A stretch of DNA of 64,000 nt, taken from contig JAYKAV010000311.1 in NCBI GenBank assembly GCA_035582835.1, forward strand, positions 1,016,067 to 1,080,066, written 5' to 3'. Source of the DNA: Phoebastria nigripes. Taxonomy: Eukaryota > Chordata > Aves > Procellariiformes > Diomedeidae. Of the stretch, positions 12,801-24,800 are shown piece after piece (position 1 is the stretch's first letter; every line of letters starts with the position of its first letter). Position numbers and translations under genes: made by a program. Under the pieces are notes generated by a model. The model had not been told where the DNA came from. It made no database searches and worked only from the letters and a program-made list of their open reading frames with translations.

Positions 12801-15800
12801 TACATACTGGAGCTTGTCTAAGGCTATACTTGGTGATACAGTACAGCTGGTTTCGTAGTGTCAAATCTAAAATGTCGTGATTGTGTCACCTAAGGCAGTA
12901 GTTTGATATAAACTTGCCCTTCTCCTTCAAGTGGTTTAGAATATTTTGATAGAATGAGTTCTTGTGAATAGACTTTATACAGAATTGTCTATCTATTATG
13001 CAGAAGCGCAGGTACCATCTGTGCCTCTGCAACCAGCATGGCTGGCATAAACTAAGTTCTTTGCTTAACTAATTTGAGAAACATGTGCTTGTGTATCCAG
13101 CCTTGATGCAACACCCTGGCCTTGGGTTGTGGAACTGTAGCCAAAAAAAACAAGTGCTCACATTTCTGCTTTGGGGTCTCACAATCAAGAGAAAAACTTG
13201 GCTTTGGGCCTTATGAAAAAGGTGTCAAAATCAATCTGTCTGCTGCAGTACTGATTACATAGGTGGGTTCTGAAACTGAGGGGAAAAAGGGAGACCTATA
13301 AAATGTCCTGTGTTGCTTAGTGCTATAGTGAGAGGCTAATTTTGCATTCATTCTGAATATTTCCTAGGTTTAATTTTTTAGATGATAACTCTTGAACTGC
13401 TTTGTTCGGTAGACTAACATGCTTGGACTATATTGTTTCCAGAGATACAGGCAATGGAAAGGGACTAATACAATGCAGATACTCCTACGCAGACAGAAAA
13501 TGAGAAGTAATGTCAAATAAAAGCAGAGATGTCACGATGTGGGATTCTGAAGTACCAAAATAAGTAGTTTTGTTTATAGAAGTTGAAAAGAGGAAAACTG
13601 GGAAGTTAATTGTGGTAGGTAAACAGAAAGTGGAGTGTGAAAAATTCACACTGGATGTGGAGACACTTGAGCCTGAGAGTCTGCATGAATCCATTCCACA
13701 GAAGGCAGCCCGCAGCACGGTGGTACTGCATTGGAAAGGATTTCCAGTTTTCCTGGGGAAGAAGCCTCTTCTCCTTGGATAAAGTTTTAAATACAGTATT
13801 TTGTAGGTATTTTCAATATACTGTAATGGTCATTGGTTTGTATATTGAAGTTTGCTGTGATATAATGTTGTCGCACCTGTAATAACTTCTGTAAGCAGGT
13901 TCTGTTCCTGTCTTGCTGCTTACATTAATGCCTCACCATGGAGCTCTGTCAGGCAGTAAGAAAGCTTTTGCTCTCTTGAAGATGTTACTTAGCGTTTGTT
14001 TTTAGTGGTCATCTTTGCCATAACAGGTGAAGAATCATATTGTATATTCTCAGAATGCTTGTGTAAATTAGGAAAATATCCTCATTTACAAATCAGAGAG
14101 AAAAAGAGTGAGAGTGTGTAAGAGAATAATATATTTAGGATTATTTACTATTAGGATTAGTATGGGGATCTGTGGGAGAACAGGGTGTTAGAGAAGGGGA
14201 GTTGGGGAATCCAAATCTCCTTAGTCCTAGATGCCTTGTTTTATGCATAAAACAAATTTTCTCAGTATTGAAAAACATAACTTGTCTGTTATGGCTCTAT
14301 ATAAGCATTGCACCTTACATTGCAGCTCAGATATGCTTAGTATCTAATCTTTATGCGATATCGCTGTTCTCACAATAGAATGTCGCTACGTTCAGCTGCA
14401 ATACTTGTAGTGTATGTGGAAGCTGTTTTAGGATTGATGCTTCAAAGTTGACTTGGGCTCTTACTTCAGAGACGACCAGCTCTCTGTAGTTGTTCTGCAC
14501 GACTGTCGTTTCCCTCCCTGTTAGAAGAAGTGGCTGTGGGAAGCTTTTGTTTATCTGTTTCATGTATTTTACAAGATTATTTCTTATCTTGCTTTTGTAC
14601 ACAGTGCTTTTCAGACAAGATGTTCAGAGCCTGGTATCTGTGCAGTTTGTATCCAGCTGCTTATCGCTTCCACCTTAATGGGCTTATCGCATACTCTTTG
14701 TCTGGGGCTTACATGATAGTGAAGGGAAAACTCAATTTCTCTCCTATATTTCTACGGCTTCTTTGTCATTTGCATTCCTTGTGTTTTCTTTTTTTCCCTA
14801 GTGTGATTGCTGAAGAAAATGGCCATGCTAACACACCTCAGAAAGGACTGTTAACTGAAGACGCCAGTGTAGCTTCTGGGGTACTTGAGGCAGTCTTAAA
14901 ATCTGCTCTTTCACCCCAAGTAGTGCAGGTTTCAGAAGAGCAGAATACAGTGCCTACTCCAGTAAAAAAGTCAAGCAAGACAAAACCACAAATAGATGTG
15001 AAAGCAGAGTTGGAGAAGAGACAAGGAGGAAAGCAACTGCTTAATTTGGTGGTAATAGGTAATACTGTTAAATTACATTTTTGACAAACATAGAGATTAA
15101 AAACTGTGTTGCTTGAATCTGGAAGTGATACAGAAGCAAAACTGTCCTCTCTCCAGGGAAGTGAAATCTCATACTGTTTTCAGTTGTATCTGCTTGACTG
15201 TTATTCTTTGGAGGGAGTACATTCAGATGTCCTTGTCTAGGACAGTGAGGTTGACTTAGCTTCCTTTTGACAGTATAGTAAAATGTACTTTGGTTTGGTT
15301 TCATTCTTGCAGTGTGTTCTTTTTAGTATGAATTTGGAGGTGCTATATGGCTGTCATGCTAACTGACTGTTTCAGTAAACTGTCTCTCTGTATCTGTATC
15401 TTACAGGATTGTGAAATTCTATGGATTGCATAAGCATTATTAGTGCATGTGATTGTCATATGTTTTAGTATATTTCTTCTTGTACTACATTTAAAATGTG
15501 TAAATTAATAAAATATATATAATATTTATTTCCCTCCATAGGACATGTTGATGCAGGTAAAAGTACTTTAATGGGTCATCTGCTCTACCTTTTGGGAAAT
15601 GTGAACAAAAGAACTATGCACATGTTTTAGTATATTTCTTCTTGTACTACATTTAAAATGTGTAAATTAATAAAATATATATAATATTTATTTCCCTCCA
15701 TAGGACATGTTGATGCAGGTAAAAGTACTTTAATGGGTCATCTGCTCTACCTTTTGGGAAATGTGAACAAAAGAACTATGCACAAATACGAACAGGAGTC

Positions 15801-18800
15801 TAAGAAGGCTGGCAAAGCTTCGTTTGCCTATGCATGGGTCTTGGATGAAACTGGTGAAGAAAGAGAAAGGTAGAAATACCTTTTAATGGGAATTACCTTT
15901 TTTTCCTGAAAGAACAGCATTTGTTAGGAAATACCAATCTACTAATAATGCTTTGGTAGAAATATTCTAAATGTTTAAAGATATTTACTCAATACTTACT
16001 AGCAAATATTTTTCTTTGTCTATATGAGTACATGTTATCAAAAGAAAAAAATAATATCCTCGTTTGGTTATAAGAAATGTGAACGAGAAGTTGAGTATTT
16101 CTTCACATATTTCTGTGCTGTGGAGTGCAGTGTAGGACTGCAGTGCGGAATGCTTCTAGTAGCCGAGTTAGTTCATTTAAAGCTGCCTTACTGGTTTATT
16201 GCTGCCAAATTTTTCTCAGTTTGGTTATGATTGTATGGGAAAGTTCTAGGTTAAATTTTTCTATGAAAGGGTGTCAGAATTATAAACTAAGCACTGAAAT
16301 GTCAGTTCATCACGTGTGACTTGCATTATGTTGAATATAAAATCTATAAATTAATTAAATACATTATATTCGTATTCTTTATGAACTGCCTTTAATTTAT
16401 TAACTTGAAATATGAAATTTAAAATTAAATTTNATCATATTGAAAAAGTGTGTAATGGGGAAGCAGTGAAGCTAATTTAAAAAAAAAAAAATCTGAAAGA
16501 GCTTTTAAGAACGCTATATGGGAAGCTAAAGACATGATATTCTGTGTTCACAAAATAATAAAAAAAGGCATTTTTTTATGTGTTTATATTTTTACCATCA
16601 CTTGTCACCCTGTGGTTTCATAGCATATAAGCTCTTCTGGTTGGAAAGATAACCTTCACAATGTAAACTGTTGCTGAAGAACATGAGGAAGGCAGTCCCT
16701 GTGGAGCGTGTAACTGTTGTTGTTTTTAAAAGCGGATACATTTTTGCAGTGTCCCTGCATATAGCTAAACCTTTGCCTATGTGAGTCCTTTCAAAGTGCA
16801 CATACAAACCTGAGTGGGGGTGTGTGTGTTGGGGGGGTGCAGGTATGGGGTATGGGGAAGGGGGGAACAATCCCAAAGCGACCAAACACAAATTTTAAAA
16901 GTAGCCTTACATCAGTTAAGGCTGATGATATTGTAGTGGTAGTGTTGTCGTGACATTATAGTCTAAGGATGTAAAAGAAGGAAAGCTGATGGGGGAAAGG
17001 TCTTTTTCTTAATCCCTGTAGATGTAGCTGGGTGTAAAATGGAAAAACTTGGAAAATCAATTCCTTTCACAGATCTGTAATAGAATAATTAAACACCATA
17101 TTAAGTATGTTATTTTATTAATACAAGCTACCTTTGACAGGATGTAATTAACATGTAAAACCAGAAAGAGAGACACGTATTTATTGCCTGTGAAGAGTAA
17201 AATGTTAACAAAAAGTGAAGTTTGTGGAATAATTGTCATGAGCCTTAAAAGTGATATCCCTTGGTCTGTGGTGGTGTTTTGTTGTTTGGGTTTTTTTTGT
17301 TTTGTTTTTTTTTTTTTTTTTTTTTTAAAGTATCCAACAGTTGTGCATTTAGGTACCAAACTTCTCTTCAGAAGATAAATACTAATTATTAAGGGAAAAG
17401 TTTTCTGAATAGGTATTTTTGATTGATTCTGTTTTCTCTTTACTTTGAGTTTTGTATTTTTAAAGAAAAACTTTCTGGAGCCATCTGTAAATGTTTGGGG
17501 TTTTTGGGGCGGTTATTTTGTTGGTTTTTTTTGTCATTGGAAGTAGCATATTTTAAGTATCTGTGCTAATGTGAGAAATTTTGTCCCTTGAAAGTGCCTG
17601 TCTGTCTGCATCGTCGGGAGATGCAGATGACTAACCCAGATACAGACACGTGCGTGATAGGTGTTTGCATTTGATCAGATGAATCCTGTCCTATGTGCTG
17701 TGCAGAACATGTGGTTGTTAGTGAGATGTGGAACTGAGTCAAAGCGCTGCAATCTCTCCTTGATAATCAGTAGTTCTGTGTGTGGATCACTGCAAATGTA
17801 TAACTGTATTCCTATAGTCCCATACCTTCTATTTTTTTCTTCTTGGCCATGTTTCTCTTACTCTATGATGCCTTTTTTTTGAAGAGCTAAGTATTAAAAG
17901 TAGAATTAGTAATGATTTAAATACGCAGTACAATTTTCATGTTCTCACTGTGCTTGTTGGCACATAGTCTATGGGTGCATGGAGTTAGTACTGTGAATTC
18001 TGTGTGTTTGTTTCTTCGTGACTAGAGTTACTGAAGGGCAGCTCTAGAGGTCTGCATTTCCAGCAAGCAGGTTTCTTTCAATTTTTTTGTGCAGGGTAAA
18101 TCAAATGAAAGCTATGAAGTGTATAATTTCATGATTGTGTTTTTTATAGCTTACTTTATATCTCTGTGAAGCTTTCAAAGCAGTTTTAATGGTGCATTGC
18201 ATGTATGCTTTGTTTAAGGGGAGTGACAATGGATGTGGGTATGACCAAATTTGAGACAAAGACTAAAGTAATTACACTGATGGATGCTCCAGGCCACAAA
18301 GACTTCATTCCAAATATGATCACAGGAGCTGCACAGGTAGAGATGGTCTAAACCTCTTTTTCGAATAACATTATTATTTATAACTTTTTCTTAAATGGGT
18401 TTGCTGCTTCTTTTAAAATCTAAGATGAAATGGAATCATTGATGGTGCTAAGATATCTTTGAGGTTTTCATGAGTTTACTAAACTTAAAAAAGAATGTGT
18501 TTGTTTGAAGGCAGTTGCTTTTCTTTTTTTGGGACATAAACTTTTTGGAGGAGAGTTTTATTAGGGAAGTAATTTGAATACTGAGTTGCGGTTTGATAAA
18601 ATCAGAGTTGAGCTTTGAAAGCTATTCAAATGTGGCATATGTCTACTCAACAAGAAGTTCTGTGAAAGTGGTCTTGTAGGTAAAGATTTTAAGTGGTTTT
18701 GAGCTTAAAGAAAAAAGATTTGGAGAGGCATTCTTCTATTTAACAATGTATTTTATATGGGATGAGAAAACATAACATAGATAACAAAGTTTATGCAGAA

Positions 18801-21800
18801 TGCATCTGTTGTCAATAGGACATTTGTAGAGGCTACGTGCCACTTGCTTTATGAACAGTAGGTAAAGTCAGAAGTATTGGGCACTACCCATTGAATTCAG
18901 TATGGCACTTACCATTCTCATATAGGTTAGTTAATTTATGGAAATAATAAATCGGGGGGGTGGGGAAGAATAACGTGGTTATACATGACATAAAATGTGT
19001 GAAATTTTTTCCACTTAAAGGCACCCTTTTTTAAATAGTAGAATTGATTCTCCAAAGTAGAGGTGTAATCAAAGATTGATTTTTTTTTTCCAGAGCTAAG
19101 CTACTGTGTAGAGGTTTTTGCTTTGTGCATGTCATTACAGTCTGAAATGTGAGTTTTATCTTAAGATCTCAGTAAGGATGGGTACTGTTAGTATGATTTT
19201 ACAGAGAGACAACTATACTGTAGGAAGACTGGTTTGCCCCAAATTCTGCTCTAGCTCTGAAGCAGAGCCTGGGTAAGAATTCAGACCTTGTGACCCAGTG
19301 GTTAGGCTGCAGAATAGTCAGAAGTTTGCAAATTACGATGTGGAGCTTGTACAGTCATCTATATTGTGGAGCATATATTGTAGGAAATTCAGGAGTTTTA
19401 AAATTAGAAATGGATCTTTACTTTCAGAACGGTGGAAAATGTCAACTCAGCCATGCCATTTTCTTTACAACTTTAATTTTAATTGGTTTGTCTTTTGGGG
19501 GAAAAGTAATACAGGCAGAAGGGTTAAGAGAAGACTTGCAGATCCACCAGCAGTTGTATCAGTTCAGCAGAAGATGGGGCTGACCAAATAACACTTGGTA
19601 TCTCTGTGTTGCCTCACCTCTCAGGATAATGAGGGGCTGGTCTATTCTAAAGCCTGTTAAGGAATCACTGAAACTTTGCAAGTTTCTGTTGCCTATTAGA
19701 GTAGGCTCAGCACTGAAGCAATGGGTGGAAGAAAGCAAACGTGGAAATGGCTCTGATGCCTTTTTATTGTGGAGAATTCTGTTAGGAGGTGAATCCCCAA
19801 CTGCTGTTATGCAAAATGCAAATCAGCCCTATCAGGGTCAGGATCTGGCTTTTGATACATATGGTTAATTCATGTAAGTCCTGAGGTAGGGTTTTATAAT
19901 CTAGAAAATACAGGATGTCCTTTTTTTGAGGGAGAAGTTCACCGCAATGCACTTCTGAGGCTGAGAGCTGTGGGGAAATTCATCCCTCATCCTTTTCCCG
20001 TTCTCACACTTGTGCCGTCTCTGTATGAGCTGTGGGGATTTCACGCCTAGGACAAGGCGAGGCGAATTCAGAGCCAGGACAATGTGCTGTCTCTGTTCCT
20101 TCTCCTGGCATCCTGAAGCATAAGCATGTAAGGAAAGGGAGAAAGTACCACTTTTTCTCCTGTCTCTTTCCATTATGTTCATCTCATGAGTCCTATACAA
20201 TTGCCTTACACCTGCCTCTTGGCAGCACTACCTTTGTTGTTCACATCTGTTGCCGTTGCTTGGAACATGATGATGGTCTAACTGGCTGTTACTTACCAAA
20301 GCAGGAAAAGTAGAAGAAATATTAGCAGCATTTAAGGCTAACAGCAAAATCTGTGTTTTTTCCCTGTGCTTACATGCTGACTTTTGTGCAGTGCTGTAGA
20401 CTGTGTGATACCTATTTGCTCTTAATGGTGTGGCAGAGAGTTTGCCTAAATGATAAAATAGGCTACTTTGTCTTTTCCACCTTGTGATTCTGGCATGCTC
20501 CAGTGTGTTGAGTGGACTGTGAAGCATCCACATCCAACATGCAGTCGACTGGTTGTCCCAGTTGTATAGTGAGGTGATTTATCTGTAATTTTTGCAGCTT
20601 CTCACTATGAAGGTGTCCAGACTGAGGCAGGGAGAACTGGACATTGTGCTCATCCCTGTTTTTAAGCTTCTGGAGCACAGGCTGCTTTTGTCCAGTTGAG
20701 GTCTGTGCAGCACATCCATAGTGGGTAGTTTGAAGAGGACAGGTTCCCAAACCCAAGAGTTGGCTTGTGTTTAACAGAAAATGGTGGTTTATGACATGAG
20801 ATGACGTAATGCCATAATATCTCACCGAAGTGGGCATGACACAGATAGGACTGAGCAGTTTCAATTACATTTGAAGCTCATCAGGATTCCTCCTGCGTAA
20901 AGTACATTTTGTGTGAAATGTTGCTGGTTGACATATTTACCCAGATTATTTCCACCTCTTAACCACTTTTGATTGTATTTTTTTTTAATTTAGGCTGATG
21001 TGGCTATTTTGGTTGTGGATGCTAGCAGAGGAGAGTTTGAAGCAGGGTTTGAGACTGGTGGACAAACTCGAGAACATGGATTATTAGTGCGCTCTCTTGG
21101 AGTGACACAGCTAGCTGTTGCAGTCAATAAAATGGACCAGGTACATGCTTAATTTTTTCATTTAATTGAAGGGCTTCCATCTAGAATTGTGGACCCTAAG
21201 TTTAAGGATCAATATTGTGAAACGAATAATAAAGTACTGTTTCTTTCTTTGATTCTCAGCTCTGTCTCTTGTGTTTAGACCTTACAACACTTTTTATTTA
21301 TGGGTGTATTTTCAAAGCACACAGAAGGATAGTTTTGGTGCTAAAATGAGTAGGGGTCCCTCTTGCACTTGTGAAAATCTCACATAAGCAGTTAACCCGG
21401 TGGCATCTGCAAGGGCATCTTGGTGGTCATTCAGGTCAAGACCCCAAGAGCTTTATTTAAACCTGTAAGGTGTGTTAAATATTACTAGTTGTGTTTTAGA
21501 TTTTATTCCTGTGTTGTAGATACTCTTGCTGAATCTGAATTTTGTGTAAACTTAAAAAAACCCAAAAGGTGCTGTTCAAGTACAAATCAAACTAAAGGGG
21601 CTTGCAAGTTAAGTGGTGTGTTGTTTTCTATCAGTAATTGTTAATGTGTGTGCTCTTATGTATTCAACTATGAATCCACGTGGAAATCTCATATTTCTAA
21701 ATTCATTGGGTGCTGTGTGTGAAAAACAACTACTGGTACTACCGAGTTGATGACATACAGCTGTATGCTCGAGTCATGGTCAAAAATCTACAATTTTATT

Positions 21801-24800
21801 ATCATAATCTGTTTTCTGTTTTAGGTCAATTGGCAACAGGAAAGATTTCAGGAAATTACGAGTAAGCTCGGCCAATTTCTTAAACAAGCTGGCTTTAAGG
21901 TAGTGTAAATTTCTGAGGTCTTTGTTGCTTTGTTCAGGCATCTGGGTGGGATGAGCTTTTTTTGCAGTCAGGTTATTTTGTGTCACTTTCCTGCTACTAC
22001 TATGTATAGCAGATTCCTTTTCTTACTGGTAGGGTGTACATTGAGCCCTGGATAAAGTTAGTCAGTTCTTTAATACTCTTTCTGTCATCATCTTTGTTTA
22101 GGTCTGTTGAATCTTTGGGGCACTCGCCTCATTTGTAGTTTCGTGGGATTGTAGTCTACAAAGCAGAACAGACCAAGGATCATCTATCTTAATGTTCAGA
22201 ATTACATGAATGACAGTAGAGAGTTCTATACCAGAGCAGGTGTCAGTGTGGATTATGAACTCGTAAGAACACTCTCCATTTGCCATTCTTGACTGTTGTT
22301 CTCGTGTTTCCTCAGTTCCAACTACTATCCATTTGGACTGTCTATGGCCTTCCTGAAATCCCTATGCATAAACCAGCAATTCAAACCAAAGTTTTGCCTG
22401 TCAGATACGGAATTGGAGTTTGTTACCTGAACTCAGTTTCTAGATGATAGCAATATTAATAACATGTTTAAATATCTCCAACTCTTTGTTGGAGCACTGT
22501 GATCAGGCAGGAGGTAAACGTAAACAGAAAGGAAATGGATCCACCAAGTAATCTGCCTTCTCCAGGGGAAATACGAATGTGCCAACTGTTCTTTTATAGC
22601 TTAGATGCGTAATATTGCAAAAATGCACCTCTTGCTTCTGCTGGAAGATCCTGTTGTTAATGTATGCTTAACTTCTGTTTGTTTTCTTAATTAGGAATCA
22701 GATGTGGCTTATATCCCAACAAGTGGCCTTGGTGGTGAAAATCTGGTCACAAGGGGTCAGTCAAGTGACCTCACACAGTGGTATAAAGGAAAGTGTTTGT
22801 TAGAGCAAATTGGTGAGTGCAATTTTCCTCATTTAAAAACTAGTATATCTTAGTCCAGTGTATGTCAAAACTTTTATTTTGGGGGAAATGTGCGCCAAAG
22901 TCCTTGGAATGCAATATAGTTGATTTATCCCTAAGTGAGAAGTTGTTGAGATAGTTATTGAATACAGAAATTCTAAAAGGTCTTATCAATTTATTTGCAG
23001 ATTCTTTCAAGCCACCACAGAGATCAGTGGATAAACCATTTAGGTTGTGTGTTGCTGATGTTTTTAAAGGTTGGTTGTTTTTATAATATTTTCACCATCA
23101 TTTCACTGATACTTAACACAAGTGTTGAAAAATGATGTAAAAATAAGACTTAAAGTAGGAGCTTTTTGTGTATCAGTAGTCTTGAACAGGAATAGTAAGT
23201 TTTCAAGCACTGCTCTTTGTAGAAATTTAGATAGTACCGCTGAAGGAGAAACACACTGGAAAAGAAATTGAGGAAGAAAATCTGCATGACCAGCTAATTG
23301 GCTATGTAATGAGTTGATGGTTCTGTGGGACAGAATTTGGGAGTTTCTCTTTCCCAAACTGGTTCTTGTTGCCTAAATGAATGTTTCTCAAACTTTTTAC
23401 GAGTGTGACTTTGGGCTCTTTTACCTCCCACTCCTAGATTTTAAAAAAGTTTGATTTGTTCCTTTTGTGTTCATTGTTGTAGCTGTTAATAATGATAAAT
23501 TGCTTCATTTTCATATAAAAATTTGGGGGGTGAGGTGGAAGAAAAGGGTGGTGGTGGTGAGACTATTATAACCAGCCGAGGATTTAACGAAAGGCAGCTA
23601 GCTATTCCCTAGCACTAAGAGGTACAGACAGCAAGTAACTATAACCAGTTCTTATTCCTGTTGTCTGGAGAAGATAGACTGCCTGGAGCCCTTAAGGTTT
23701 TCATAGTAAACTTGACTTTTTTTCAGTTAAATGCATTTACATTTACAGGTAATCTAGAAGAAGTAAGGTTTGTAACACTCATCCCATTTGAAACATTCCG
23801 TAGGTCCCTTGAGAAATGTTGCAAACTAAATGACAGCATGATTTGAAATGTAAATATTTGTAATCAAATATTATTATTGAAATTCATATTTAAAAGAAAT
23901 TTTACTTTATATATAGGGTGTTTATAGGGGAAGTACAAACAAACCAGATCAAAATACTGATTGTAGTTGGAAAAACCAGTTTTGTGCAATTTTCATGTGG
24001 GTCTTTGAGAAAACACTAGATGCTGTACATGCTCTGGGTTAGCTGACTTAAGGTACTGAAGCCATAATGTTAAATATTGAAACCTCGCATGAGAATTTAC
24101 CCTAGTGTGTTACCACTAGGTTCGTCATCTAGGCTGTCACTGTAAATTTTTTTTTTTTTTTTTTTTTTTTTAATTTTGTGAGCTGTGGGAAAGTGTGTTA
24201 GGATTATTGATTGAGATCTTTCAAAATATTTTCACAGCTTTTTTGTTGCGATAATCATTTTTGTGTTGAGCTAAGTTTCACAAAATGAGCAATTTTGACT
24301 AAATCTATTCTGTGGAAAAGTCTGATTTTTTGCTAAATTATGCAAAAAAATAATGGCTTTGGAAGGGACTCAATTTACATATACAGGGTTTATCACTAAA
24401 TGTGGCCTTCTAGGTGTTTTTTTAGGCTATTTTTTCTTACCTTGTGATCTCAAAACTTAATTAACTTGGATGCCACCAGAGGAAGTAGCTGCAGGTACGA
24501 GTACATGAAGCAACAGTTATTCTCAGCTCTATTCCAGTGCCTGTGCATGCTCAGGAGGAGCTCTCCAGAGAAGTGTGTAAAAAGTGAGAGTGCTGAGTGT
24601 ACTCTTACATAGTTTGGAAAACCCCTTTCTTTAGTAAGGTTGCCCACACATATGATTCATCTACCTCAGCCTGATTTTAGCTGTTGTCCTCCATAGCCCT
24701 CCTAATGTTCTCTCCAGGCAAACTCTCTCCTGATCCGAGAGGTCCCTGCAAATTCATTCACCGCTGCATCGGTCCCCACTTAACATATTATAATGCTGTC

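Larger units (their letters stand above)
6876..14801 (+). other. HBS1L: HBS1L intron holding the inverted SKI7-like remnant
   Basis: A 7.9-kb intron. Apart from the antisense remnant at 10407-11637 and a T run at 7600-7620, I see no exon-like block. An open frame at 13570-13782 (70 codons) does not resemble HBS1L. No long + strand open frame that could be an intact SKI7-like terminal exon is present. Confidence 0.7.
15870..18218 (+). other. HBS1L: HBS1L intron
   Basis: No exon seen. It contains a G-rich run at 16816-16865 that could fold as a G-quadruplex and a T-rich stretch at 17291-17326. It ends in the acceptor 'tttgtttaag'. Confidence 0.75.

Noticed and set aside
13570..13882. Two overlapping + strand open frames that could be an extra HBS1L exon
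   Set aside because: Splice-like strings exist around 13579, but the translation matches neither HBS1L nor the isoform 3 region.
20228..20864. Overlapping antisense open frames of 101 and 133 codons in an HBS1L intron
   Set aside because: No recognisable domain, no splice or promoter context, and the length is within what random sequence of this size can give.
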